Below, in pieces: positions 22,001 to 32,119 of a stretch of DNA of 64,000 bases (position 1 is the first letter of the stretch; every line of letters starts with the position of its first letter). This DNA is from Daucus carota subsp. sativus (taxonomy: Eukaryota; Streptophyta; Magnoliopsida; Apiales; Apiaceae): assembly GCF_001625215.2 (NCBI RefSeq), contig NC_030387.2, forward strand, positions 29,597,606 through 29,661,605. Direction: 5' to 3'. The notes beneath the pieces were generated by a model, which worked only from the letters and a program-made list of their open reading frames with translations, did no database searches and was not told the origin of the DNA. The position numbers were made by a program, and so were the translations under genes.

Positions 22001-23233
22001 TGTTGGAAATTCTGATTATTATAACAACATAGAGGCAGTTATATATCATATTAAACAAGCCAAGGCCAAGCAAGTTTAAACAAAACGCGAAGGTAAAACA
22101 CATGCATATCAGTGACTGTAAGACAAGAGGAAGGAGAGAAATTGTACCAGTAGCCATAGCCTGAGGCAACGACATGTACAACACGAAAATGACAAGAACA
22201 GCTGAGTCGTCAGGCCTTATACGAAGACCTGACTGCTCTTGAAGAGAATATTGCCCCCACCTGCTGCACTGGGGATGCTTGCAACACCTCCTCCAGGATA
22301 AAACAGCTCAGAGCTTTGAACTACAGCACCTTCGAAGCTCAACAACGACTAACTCCTCACTCGCCAGAAAACCAACTTCTGAACTGACTGTGTTTGGGAG
22401 AGAAAGTAGAGAGGAAGAAGAGAATGTAGGTGTGGTGTGTAAAACTCAGCAACTTAGTCCTCTATTTATACTAGAGGCTAAGTGTAACTGACCACCCAAA
22501 TTTAATATAAGAATTTAAGCTGCACATTAAAAATAAATCGTAACAGCTGATTTATTATAATGTAACAGCTGATATATATTAATCCACACATTAAACCAGC
22601 CGTTTTATATATATATATTTTAATTTCTGAATATATCATCAGTTACAAGTCCAGGTTCATTGTATCTGACTTAGCCCACAATTGTATAATCCGACCCAGT
22701 CCAATTGAGCCCAACAGACACAACCCAGCCCAACTGATAAATAAATTCTAATTAAAATATTATATTAAACCAATACGAAATAAAATTCCCCGCCCAGGTC
22801 GCCTCGCGTACGCGAGACGCCGAGACATTCGCCCAAATCGCCCTTCGACCCGACCCGTCCCGTCCCGTGACGTGACGTGCCGAGCCGAGGCGTGGCGGGG
22901 CGGGGCGGCGGCGGCGGCGCGCGCGTGGGCTCGTGAGAACACCACGCACCATAACACACCTTAGTAGTTATGCACTACCCATGTGTGTTATACTATATAA
23001 AGCCAACACCCCCCTTTATTTCTTTCAATGTGGGACAAACAACATTCTCTTTCAAGCTCTTTCAAGCCACTAACTTCAACTTCATTTCTCTTATGGATTT
23101 CCTTAAGAAAATTCTTAAACCCATACATGAAAGTTTAAGTTCTAATATCTAGAAACAACTTCCAATCATTAGATTATGGAATTAACAACAAGAACATAAT
23201 AAAATTATGAACTTAAAACACCATTTTCTAACA
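22001..23233 (-). repeat. 3' LTR of the copia element (1233 bp)
   Basis: The left LTR is the downstream one, because the polyprotein is on the minus strand. It keeps a minus-strand TATAAATAG box at 22462-22470 that the other LTR lacks. It has a GC-rich island (about 22786-22930) with TGACGT, CCGAGCC and GGCGGC repeats inside otherwise AT-rich DNA. Confidence 0.93.
22462..22470 (-). promoter_or_regulatory. LTR TATA box (TATAAATAG), present only in the 3' LTR
   Basis: Minus-strand TATAAATAGAGG within a segment that is missing from the 5' LTR. It is the best core-promoter candidate in the LTR. Confidence 0.65.
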
Positions 23234-23760
23234 ATCCCCCACAAATCCATACAGAAATGCGTTTCAGGTTTCTTATCATGACTTGTTTTTCAGAGTCGGT
23301 ACCCTTCCGGGTTTGAACCCTCCTAAGTTCTCTACTTCAATGGCTACCGGATTCAGATGGAATGTTTCACCTTGAATCTTAATCCGTTGGGTGTAACCAC
23401 TTTCCATAGACAACGACAAATCAACGGCTATGGAGCCAATCTACGGCTTTGAGACATTAATGGTCATGTCTCGATCCTGTTCGTCGAATGCTTCAAGGAA
23501 TAACCCTTTCCTCTAATTGCGACCACACAATTACATTCGCTTAGCTGGGCATCTCTAGAGATATACTGCTAATATCTCGTCTAACGACTTGATCCCATTC
23601 AGAGTTTGTAACACTCTTACTATCTTAGCAGTCACAGTACCTTCTAGGTTTACAGGGGATAGACTCAGATACATAAGTATCATCTATGTAGCAAAGGTAC
23701 TACCAATTCACCCTTACAGCTTGTTATTACCACATTGAATACACTTCGAGGGATCTCCTC
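23234..23760 (-). other. Copia 3' untranslated segment
   Basis: About 525 bp between the polyprotein stop and the 3' LTR, without an open frame of note. The end next to the LTR carries the likely polypurine tract. Confidence 0.7.
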
Positions 23761-26700
23761 TCATGTGTATTGGGTTCCCACTGTTGATGAATTATGATGG
23801 GTTGACAGTCCCATCCCCAACCTTGACTTAAGGACTACTGCAGGTTCCAGTCCTTTAGTCAAAGGATCAGCTATATTATTCTGAGTTCCTATGAACTCTA
23901 TAGCTATAATCCTGTCAGACACTAACCCCCTTATAGACTTAAGTCTAACTTGGATGTGTCTCTTTGTTTTAGCATTATGCTTTTTACTGCTAATCTTGTC
24001 AATAGTTGTTCGACTATCACAATGAATAGCAATCGCAGGAAGCGGTCTGCTTACTACTGGTAACGTGGACATAAGCCCATGTAGCCATTCAGCCTCCGTC
24101 CCAGTGGCATCAAGTGCACACAACTCAGCCTCAAACGTCGACCGAGTCACAATAGTCTGTCTAGTCGACTTCCAGGATACTGCTCCACCCGCAAGGGTAA
24201 ACACATATCCAGTCACTCCATTGGAACCAGACTTCTTAGCTATCCAACTTGCATCACTGTACCCTTCAAGTACACCAGGAAACCTCCTGTAGTGTAAACT
24301 AAGGTACATTGTGCCTTTCAGATATCTAAGTACTCTATCAAGAGCATCCCAATGAGTTCTGTTTGGACAGCTTGTATATCTAGCCAACTTAGACACAGAA
24401 TATGAGATATCTGGTCTAGTACAGTTAGCAAGATACTGCAAGCTCCCAATAATCTGAGAATATCTTAACTGAGACACAGGAACTCCAGAAGTATTCTTGA
24501 CAAGGGCAACTTTAGGATCATAGGGTGTACTAGCGATTCTACACTGTGAATAACCATATTTCTCAAGTATAGATTTCTCTATATAATGAGATTGAGTCAA
24601 GGTTATTCCTTCAGTTGACTGAATCAGTTTGATTCCAAGAATCACACTAGCCTCCCCCATATCCTTCATTTCAAAGTGCCTTTTTAAGAATGCTTTTGTC
24701 TCGTTAATAATCTCAATATTGGTTCCAAACAATAAGATGTCATCCACATATAGGCATAAGATGACATACTCACTGCCTTTAACTTTGATGTAGACACACT
24801 TATCGCTTTCATTAACTTTAAAACTGAATGGCAATACAGTATCATCAAACTTTTTATGCCAATCCCTGGGAGCTTGTTTCAAGCCATAGATGGACTTGAT
24901 TAACTTACATACTTTCCTTTCATTGCCAGATGCAACAAATCCCTCAGGCTGATCCATATAAATCTCCTCTTCAAGATCACCATGAAGAAAAGCCGTCTTT
25001 ACATCCATCTGATGGATGATAAGACCATGGACCGAAGCCAATGCTATAAGCATACGGATTGTTACCATCCTAGCAACCGGAGAGTATGTGTCAAAGTAAT
25101 CAATTCCTTCCTTTTGCTTAAACCCTTTTGCCACCAGTCTAGCTTTGTACTTATCTATTGAGCCGTCAGGGTTTAACTTCCTCTTGAAGACCCACTTGCA
25201 CCCAATAGTAGAGCACCCAGGAGGGAGATCAACCAACTCCCATGTTCCATTAGAAACAATAGAGTCAATTTCACTCTTTACAGCACCCTTCCAATGTCTA
25301 GACTCCGAAGAGTCCATAGCCTGTCGGAAAGTTAAAGGTTCGTCCTCGACATTGTAAGTGATAAAATCACTTCCAAAATCCTTAACTACCTTTGCACGCT
25401 TACTTCTCCTTGGTTCCTCTACTTCATTAGGAGTAGAACTACTACCAGGTTCCGCCCCCACATTTGTCATCTTTTCCACATGATCGGGAATAGAACTTGA
25501 TGTGTGAGTGGGATCCTTATCATAGGTCTCTTGAGGTATACCAGTCTTCATAGGGTAGACATCCTCAAAGAATGTAGCATCACGAAATTCAACTATCGTG
25601 TTAGCCACTATACCATCTATGTCAGATTTTATTACTAAAAATCTCATAGCTGTAGTGGTCTCAGGATAGCCCAGAAAGATACAATCAACAGTCTTTGGTC
25701 CTAGTTTCTTTCTCTTGTGTTCAGGGACAAGTACCTTAGCAAGGCACCCCCACACACGAAGATACTTAAGACTAGTCATCCTGCCTTTCCATAACTCTAA
25801 AGGTGTCTTATCCATGTGTTTCAGAGGAACTCTATTCAAAATATGGCAAGCCGTATTTAGAGCCTCTCCCCACATGTATTTAGGCAACCCAGAGTTAATT
25901 AGCATACTATTAATCATATCTTTAAATGTTCTGTTCTTTCGCTCAGCGACCCCATTAGACTCAGGTGTGTATGGTGGAGTAACTTCATGAACTATACCAT
26001 TGTTTTCACAAAATTCATTAAAGGAGTTACTTGTATACTCACCACCTCTGTCAGATCTCAAACGTTTAAGTACCTTACTAGTTTGTTTTTCTACTTCAGT
26101 TTTATATATAATGAATTTACTAAGTGCTTCATCCTTATGTTTAAGTAAATAAACATAACAATATCTACTACTATCATCTATAAAGGTAATGAAGTATCTA
26201 AACTGGTCCTTAGTCAACACACCACCAAATTCACAAATATCAGTGTGTACTAAATCTAACAAGTCTGAATCCCTAACAATGTTATGAAAAGGTTTCCTTA
26301 TTTGTTTAGCTGACACACATACTTGACATTTAGAATTCTTTTCTATGGTATGTTTTGGAATCAACTCTAAGTTCATCATATTCTTAAGAGCACCAAAGTT
26401 TAAGTGACCTAGTCTAGCATGCCATAAACTTGAGGATTCAACACAATTCACAGAAGGAAGAATAACATTATTTAATGTACCCAAAACGGGTTCAGCATTA
26501 ATTACAAATAAACCATTTGACAAGTAACCCTTGCCAAAAAATGTACCAGTGTGAATAAGAACTACTTTATTACATTTGAAGGAAATTTCAAAGCCATTGG
26601 AAACTAAACAGCTTCCACTTATTATATTTCTACGCATGTCGGGAACATAATGCACTCTAGTTAGGGATAGAATACGTCCAGAAGGGAACTTCAGATCCAC

Positions 26701-27879
26701 GTTTCCTATTCCATGTACTTGAGCAGCACTAGCATTCCCCATCGTCACTGTCAAGCTATGACTCTGTTGATAAGATACAAATAAACTAATATCAGCACAA
26801 ATATGCACATTAGCTCCAGTATCTATCAACCATTCATTTGACAGATAGGTAGAAAATAATACAGGGTTGTAGGAAACATACCGGTCTGCGTTGGTTTCAG
26901 AAGCCGTGGCCTCACCAACAACCATGTTCACTACAGGCCCACTTGTAGTTGCAAGCACAGCATTCGCTTGTGCTACCACCTCAGCCTTCTTCGCCTTCTT
27001 TGTAGGGCAGTCCTTACTCCAGTGCCCAACCTGCCCACAAGACCAACACGGTTTGTTTGCCTTGGGTTTCTTGGCCTTGTCCTTGTCACTCTTAGGTTTA
27101 TTAGCGCTAACTTTCTTAGCCACACCCTTCCTTTTCTGTCCTACAGTAGCTACATTTACCTTCGAGCTCCCGGCCTCAGTTGGCATCACATGTCCTTGTT
27201 TGGACTTGTGTTGTTCTTGAACCGAGATGTCCAGCATAAGGTTGGTCCAGGTGATCTCTCCTTTCTGTCTTTTCAGGGAGAGAGAGAACTCCTCCCAAGA
27301 CTTCGGAAGCTTTTCAATCACACTCATAACCTTGAACTTTTCAGGGAGGTCCATTCCGGACTCCTTCAAAGCATGCACTATCATCTCGAATTCATGCACT
27401 TGCTCAGTCATGGACTTGTTGTCCACCAGCTTGAATTCAAGGAACTTAGCCACAGAATACTTCTCAAGACCCTGAGAGTCAGTATTATGTGTCTGGTCCA
27501 GCTTCTCCCATAAGAGTTTTGCAGAATAGGCATCAGAGGAATACACATCAAACAATGTGTTAGTGAGAGCAGCCAGAATGGCCGCCCTGGCCACACCATC
27601 CTTCTCAGCCCACTTCGCAAAGCCCTTTACAGTTTCAGCTTTCTCTTGATCCACCACTGGTTTCTCATACTCCACAACAGGCCACAGACCCTTTACAGTC
27701 AACCACAATTTCATTCTTTTCTGCCAGCGAGAAAAGCCTACACCACCATTGAACTTCTCTGGCAAGCCAGTTAATTCAACGGCTTGTGGAAAACTGTAAG
27801 TGGTCCAATCAATGGCCACCACAGATGCACCAGAACCACTACCACCACCAACAACGGGAACCTCAGTTTCACTCGACAT
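23761..27879 (-). CDS. Copia gag-pol polyprotein, intact
   Basis: A single frame of 1372 residues. I start at the ATG at 27879, just inside the 5' LTR; the frame is open further upstream, but that extension would translate LTR sequence. Order of domains: gag (UBN2-like) with a CCHC zinc knuckle near residues 276-289 (CWSCGQVGHWSKDC); aspartic protease near 350 (WLIDTGANVH); GAG-pre-integrase (H-x-RLGH ... CQVC); integrase with HTD about 542, SDRGG about 609 and the PESNGVAER glutamate about 641; reverse transcriptase with YVDD about 1041; RNase H with GYSDASW about 1202. The integrase-before-RT order defines the copia superfamily. All catalytic motifs are present and no stop or frameshift was found, so the protein could be functional if transcribed. 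Lineage within copia was not assigned. Confidence 0.95.
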   Translation of the reverse strand: MSSETEVPVVGGGSGSGASVVAIDWTTYSFPQAVELTGLPEKFNGGVGFSRWQKRMKLWLTVKGLWPVVEYEKPVVDQEKAETVKGFAKWAEKDGVARAAILAALTNTLFDVYSSDAYSAKLLWEKLDQTHNTDSQGLEKYSVAKFLEFKLVDNKSMTEQVHEFEMIVHALKESGMDLPEKFKVMSVIEKLPKSWEEFSLSLKRQKGEITWTNLMLDISVQEQHKSKQGHVMPTEAGSSKVNVATVGQKRKGVAKKVSANKPKSDKDKAKKPKANKPCWSCGQVGHWSKDCPTKKAKKAEVVAQANAVLATTSGPVVNMVVGEATASETNADRYVSYNPVLFSTYLSNEWLIDTGANVHICADISLFVSYQQSHSLTVTMGNASAAQVHGIGNVDLKFPSGRILSLTRVHYVPDMRRNIISGSCLVSNGFEISFKCNKVVLIHTGTFFGKGYLSNGLFVINAEPVLGTLNNVILPSVNCVESSSLWHARLGHLNFGALKNMMNLELIPKHTIEKNSKCQVCVSAKQIRKPFHNIVRDSDLLDLVHTDICEFGGVLTKDQFRYFITFIDDSSRYCYVYLLKHKDEALSKFIIYKTEVEKQTSKVLKRLRSDRGGEYTSNSFNEFCENNGIVHEVTPPYTPESNGVAERKNRTFKDMINSMLINSGLPKYMWGEALNTACHILNRVPLKHMDKTPLELWKGRMTSLKYLRVWGCLAKVLVPEHKRKKLGPKTVDCIFLGYPETTTAMRFLVIKSDIDGIVANTIVEFRDATFFEDVYPMKTGIPQETYDKDPTHTSSSIPDHVEKMTNVGAEPGSSSTPNEVEEPRRSKRAKVVKDFGSDFITYNVEDEPLTFRQAMDSSESRHWKGAVKSEIDSIVSNGTWELVDLPPGCSTIGCKWVFKRKLNPDGSIDKYKARLVAKGFKQKEGIDYFDTYSPVARMVTIRMLIALASVHGLIIHQMDVKTAFLHGDLEEEIYMDQPEGFVASGNERKVCKLIKSIYGLKQAPRDWHKKFDDTVLPFSFKVNESDKCVYIKVKGSEYVILCLYVDDILLFGTNIEIINETKAFLKRHFEMKDMGEASVILGIKLIQSTEGITLTQSHYIEKSILEKYGYSQCRIASTPYDPKVALVKNTSGVPVSQLRYSQIIGSLQYLANCTRPDISYSVSKLARYTSCPNRTHWDALDRVLRYLKGTMYLSLHYRRFPGVLEGYSDASWIAKKSGSNGVTGYVFTLAGGAVSWKSTRQTIVTRSTFEAELCALDATGTEAEWLHGLMSTLPVVSRPLPAIAIHCDSRTTIDKISSKKHNAKTKRHIQVRLKSIRGLVSDRIIAIEFIGTQNNIADPLTKGLEPAVVLKSRLGMGLSTHHNSSTVGTQYT

Positions 27880-27917
27880 TATGCTAAATAATATATAACA
27901 AATATTCTCTTCAAGAA

Positions 27918-29128
27918 TGTTGGAAATTCTGATTATTATAACAACATAGAGGCAGTTATATATCATATTAAACAAGCCAAGGCCAAGCAAGTTTAAACAA
28001 AACGCGAAGGTAAAACACATGCATATCAGTGACTGTAAGACAAGAGGAAGGAGAGAAATTGTACCAGTAGCCATAGCCTGAGGCAACGACATGTACAACA
28101 CGAAAATGACAAGAACAGCTGAGTCGTCAGGCCTTATACGAAGACCTGACTGCTCTTGAAGAGAATATTGCCCCCACCTGCTGCACTGGGGATGCTTGCA
28201 ACACCTCCTCCAGGATAAAACAGCTCAGAGCTTTGAACTACAGCACCTTCGAAGCTCAACAACGACTAACTCCTCACTCGCCAGAAAACCAACTTCTGAA
28301 CTGACTGTGTTTGGGAGAGAAAGTAGAGAGGAAGAAGAGAATGTAGGTGTGGTAATACTAGAGGCTAAGTGTAACTGACCACCCAAATTTAATATAAGAA
28401 TTTAAGCTGCACATTAAAAATAAATCGTAACAGCTGATTTATTATAATGTAACAGCTGATATATATTAATCCACACATTAAACCAGCCGTTTTATATATA
28501 TATATTTTAATTTCTGAATATATCATCAGTTACAAGTCCAGGTTCATTGTATCTGACTTAGCCCACAATTGTATAATCCGACCCAGTCCAATTGAGCCCA
28601 ACAGACACAACCCAGCCCAACTGATAAATAAATTCTAATTAAAATATTATATTAAACCAATACGAAATAAAATTCCCCGCCCAGGTCGCCTCGCGTACGC
28701 GAGACGCCGAGACATTCGCCCAAATCGCCCTTCGACCCGACCCGTGACGTGACGTGACGTGACGTGCCGAGCCGAGCCGAGCCGAGGCGTGGCGGGGCGG
28801 GGCGGCGGCGGCGGCGCGCGCGGGCTCGTGAGAACACCACGCACCATAACACACCTTAGTAGTTATGCACTACCCATGTGTGTTATACTATATAAAGCCA
28901 ACACCCCCCTTTATTTCTTTCAATGTGGGACAAACAACATTCTCTTTCAAGCTCTTTCAAGCCACTAACTTCAACTTCATTTCTCTTATGGATTTCCTTA
29001 AGAAAATTCTTAAACCCATACATGAAAGTTTAAGTTCTAATATCTAGAAACAACTTCCAATCATTAGATTATGGAATTAACAACAAGAACATAATAAAAT
29101 TATGAACTTAAAACACCATTTTCTAACA
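27918..29128 (-). repeat. 5' LTR of the copia element (1211 bp), TATA-deleted
   Basis: The right LTR is upstream of the polyprotein. Compared with the left LTR it lacks a 30-bp block at about 28353-28354 (between minus-strand CTCTAGTATT and ACCACACC) that contains the TATAAATAG box. In the GC island it has extra TGACG and GAGCC units and lacks the CCGTCCCGTCC variant, giving a net gain of about 8 bp there. Confidence 0.93.
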
Positions 29129-29133
29129 TTTTG
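29129..29133. repeat. Copia target site duplication, right (TTTTG)
   Basis: Matches 21996-22000. Confidence 0.92.
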
Positions 29134-29660
29134 TTTACTCGTGCATTTGGCAATACCATTTGTAGTGTATCAAGAATTCTTTCATTTTGGGGTCATCCTC
29201 AAGTAAAGTTTATTCCAATGCTATGTAACACTAGGCATATCTTGAAAATCACCTAGGATTGAGAAGGCAATCTACAGCTGCATGATTTTGTGATCATGCA
29301 AAACAACACAGATGAATATTCTACTGGTTTGTCTCTGTCAGATAGCCAAGATTTCAATAAGACAACATTACTAATACTAAATATTAAACCATCTATTTCT
29401 AAATGCATTTCTTGTCCTCTAACTGATCAACTTTAGTTGCCAGCCGCCTACAATGGATTAAATACTTATACCACATCAAGTGATGCAAATGTCTTATTCC
29501 ATTTTTGGAATGTTTGCAGTGGTGTGCTCACCGATGAAAAAGAATTTCAGTGTCTCCATTTTTGTTTCTTTCTTTTCGGATTATTAACTTCTAGTACATC
29601 CTATACATTTGTAAATGCATTAAGAATCTGCAGTCACACGCGTAGTATCCAGCCCTCGAT
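29134..29660. other. Promoter region of the kiwellin gene
   Basis: Non-coding sequence between the copia insertion and the kiwellin TATA box. An open frame at 29437-29670 has no family features. The copia element inserted about 600 bp upstream of the kiwellin start codon, so part of the original upstream region now lies beyond 22000. Confidence 0.5.
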
Positions 29661-29661
29661 C

Positions 29662-29669
29662 TATATATA
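29662..29669 (+). promoter_or_regulatory. TATA box of the kiwellin gene
   Basis: TATATATA in the context CTATATATAG, about 65 bp before the ATG at 29731, followed by a short A-rich leader. Confidence 0.7.
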
Positions 29670-29730
29670 GTTCCCAATCTTAAGTAATTTTTCCACAGCT
29701 GAAACAAATTAATACAAAAGACACAAAGAA

Positions 29731-30282
29731 ATGAAGAGCTTTATTTTAGCATCTCTTCTTGCTTCACTTCTGCTGATTCTGATCAGCACCCCTGCCCAAG
29801 GCTGCAGTCCAAGCGGAAAACTCAAAGGAAAAAACCCCCCACCCGGCCAATGCAACACAGGGGACGGCTCCGAGTGCTGTAAAAAGGGGAAAACCTACAC
29901 CACTTACAAATGTTCTCCTCCTGTCACTCAAAAAACCAAGGCAACTCTAACTCTAAACAGTTTTGAGAAAGGCAAAGACGGCGGTGGTCCATCCGAATGT
30001 GACAGTAAGTATCATGATGACAATACTCCTGTCGTGGCATTGTCGACGGGTTGGTATAATGGAGGATCAAGATGCCTGAAAAAAATCACTATAAGTGCTA
30101 ATGGCCGAAGTGTAAATGCTAAAGTTGTTGATGAATGTGATTCGACTATGGGATGTGATGATGAACATGACTATCAGCCTCCTTGTGATAATAATATAGT
30201 GGATGGATCGAAAGCGGTTTGGAAGGCTTTGGGTCTGGATGAGAATATTGGAGAGGTTGATATCACCTGGACTGATGCTTAA
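29731..30282 (+). CDS. Kiwellin / ripening-related secreted protein
   Basis: An intronless frame of 183 residues. Residues 1-24 form a signal peptide (hydrophobic core [14 protein letters not shown], cleavage after AQG). The mature part has ten cysteines and the kiwellin/double-psi beta-barrel signature: '[18 protein letters not shown]', '[18 protein letters not shown]', '[13 protein letters not shown]', '[20 protein letters not shown]' and 'VWKALGL'. Kiwellins are small apoplastic proteins; some maize kiwellins bind and block a secreted fungal chorismate mutase, and fruit kiwellins are abundant allergens. Length and motif order match typical family members, so the gene looks intact. Its own target is unknown. 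Confidence 0.92.
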   Translation: MKSFILASLLASLLLILISTPAQGCSPSGKLKGKNPPPGQCNTGDGSECCKKGKTYTTYKCSPPVTQKTKATLTLNSFEKGKDGGGPSECDSKYHDDNTPVVALSTGWYNGGSRCLKKITISANGRSVNAKVVDECDSTMGCDDEHDYQPPCDNNIVDGSKAVWKALGLDENIGEVDITWTDA

Positions 30283-30428
30283 GGAATTATGGTTATGTTT
30301 TATGTTTTATCTTCTGACTAAATAAGCTCAAAGTGATCGCATGTAATTACTTGAGCACGCGTGACAACTAATAAAGATCGAGTTTAATTGCTTTCCCGTC
30401 AATAAACATACAAGTATCTGAATATTCT
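30283..30428. other. Kiwellin 3' flank
   Basis: Probable 3' UTR, with AATAAA-like words near 30370 and 30401. No other feature seen. Confidence 0.45.
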
Positions 30429-30590
30429 AAGAGTTTATTTTCTGTTGTCTGAAAATCATTAATTAGTTTGATTCTCCACTCAATCATAAGACTATAAATC
30501 TAATGATTAAGAGTTTATTTTCTGTTGTCTGAAAATTATTAATTAGTTTGACTCTGGCTCGCCACCCAATCATAAGATTATAAATCATAT
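30429..30590. repeat. Tandem duplication, about 80-bp unit, two copies
   Basis: Two direct copies of AAGAGTTTATTTTCTGTTGT followed by CTGAAAA(T/A)TATTAATTAGTTTGA and CAATCATAAGA(C/T)TATAAATC. The second copy carries about 10 extra bases (GGCTCGCCAC). It is non-coding. Confidence 0.8.
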
Positions 30591-32016
30591 CAGTCAAAAA
30601 AACACACAAGCATCTCAACTCTCAAGTTGTACACATATCGGTGATTAATTGAGCTCAACTCATAGCAAGTCAGGAATTGTTAATTCCAGTCTTGTTTTAA
30701 CTTGACTAGAATACAGTCCCAAGAGTAAATTTCTGTTCACTTGATCAGAGGATACCAGTTTGGTATAAATGAAAGTAAACATTTTATGCTATATTAACGC
30801 AAAATACAGGATGTTCTCTATTAATCGCTAAAAGATCATAAGAAGAGGGAAATATATAGATAAGGTTAAAAAGGTGAACAAATTGATACGCATAATTAAT
30901 AAAAAAAGTTAATTAACTGAAAAAAATTAGTTGACTATACAAAATCAGTTACTGATATGATGCTTTTTAAGTATTATTAATACTAGGGAATTATGCCGTA
31001 TTATTAATACTAGGGAATTATGCCCGCGGAAGCGCGCGGAGACCCTGTATATTTTAATAAATAAGATTGTCATGTGAAGTTCTGAAAAATCTACATTAAA
31101 AAATGTGAAAATTATGGAATTTGCTCCATTTTTAAGTGGCTTGGTTTGATTGATTCTTTTTGCAGAGCCTTTATTAAGAATGTTGTGTGCAATATTAGAT
31201 TATCACATAAATGTTATTACATTGTAATGCTTTCATAATCGGAAAAATAGAGCTTAGCATGTGTGCTGATTTAGTTATTAATATCATTTAAATTTAAATT
31301 TAATACATTCTCTTATATGAATCCATGTTTTGATAAAGCTACTTCAAAATAAAATAAAACAATAGAATGGGAGAACAGTATTAATCACCTAGAACTCAAA
31401 CCAACATCCAAAAGAAGTGCTCAATGTATTAAATGATATGTTCGAATTATTCATTGAGTCATACAATCAGATTACTGTTAACTGATAAAAAAATCTCATT
31501 ACATGTATCAATATGAAATAAGGATGTAACTATTTTGTAATCTGCAGATAGTGACTGATTTCATATTGAATGCAAACACTTCCAAGAAGATTTATTGATG
31601 TGGCGGGTGACAACATTCCCAGTAATGTAACTGAGAGTTTGTTGCTTGATGAGCCCGCTATGTGTGCTTAAACCCTGTCTGTTATCGATAAATAAAATTA
31701 TCTTATGGAGTTTTGAGTATTAAACATTATAAAATGAAAAAATGGAATTTAATAAAATATAGTCAAATAATTATATTGATATTATGATTTGCATATGAGA
31801 GTATAATTTTGAAAAAAATTCGTTGTATAACAAAAATAACACTTTTAGAATTTATTAAGTTGATATTATCCTAATTGTCACAGACATCATTTGGACAAAT
31901 AATTGATAGGTCATGTTTTATTGTGATTTCAACTATACTTTTAACAAATTTATTAAAAGTATATCATTTTAACAACATAATTAAGAATAGCCCAACGAAT
32001 CATGGACACTACTGAC
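30591..32016. other. Gene-free stretch with possible Helitron-like remnants
   Basis: AT-rich, no gene supported. Near 30976-31050 the word TACTAGGGAATTATG(C)C occurs twice, followed by CCCGCGGAAGCGCGCGGAGA. Near 31600-31690 a related block occurs (CCCGCTATGTGTGCTTAAACCCTGT ... AAATAAAATTATC). CCCGCG-type hairpin words followed by AATAAATAA are common near plant Helitron termini, but no TC start or CTRR end could be confirmed. Confidence 0.35.
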
Positions 32017-32111
32017 TAGGGATGAGCGTGGTTCGGTTTGGTTCGGTTTCGACCGGAAACCAAACCGTAACCATATTTATTCGGTTTGTGGTTCGGTTTT
32101 GCTCATCCCTA
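32017..32111. mobile_element. Small hAT MITE (95 bp) with 8-bp target duplication
   Basis: It begins TAGGGATGAGC and ends GCTCATCCCTA as a perfect terminal inverted repeat, with GGTTCGGTTTGG words inside. CTACTGAC flanks both sides (32009-32016 and 32112-32119), an exact 8-bp duplication as made by hAT transposases. It belongs to the same family as the element at 59353-60069. Confidence 0.93.
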
Positions 32112-32119
32112 CTACTGAC

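Larger units (their letters stand above)
22001..29128 (-). mobile_element. Complete Ty1/copia LTR retrotransposon
   Basis: A 7.1-kb element oriented on the minus strand, with near-identical LTRs (22001-23233 and 27918-29128), a perfect TTTTG target duplication and one uninterrupted gag-pol frame. The LTRs begin TGTTGGAAAT and end TTTCTAACA. Near identity of the LTRs apart from a 30-bp deletion and a small GC-repeat difference indicates a young insertion. A purine-rich tract (about 23234-23245, minus-strand TTTGTGGGGGAT) sits just inside the 3' LTR as the likely polypurine tract. No canonical initiator-Met primer-binding site was seen next to the 5' LTR. It carries no envelope-like gene. Confidence 0.95.

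Noticed and set aside
22752..22959. Overlapping Arg/Ala/Pro-rich frames in the LTR GC island (also 28639-28968)
   Set aside because: They arise from GC microrepeats in the LTR, occur in all frames and have no family features.
27880..28101. 74-residue N-terminal extension of the copia polyprotein
   Set aside because: It would be translated from LTR sequence; the ATG at 27879 starts a normal copia gag.
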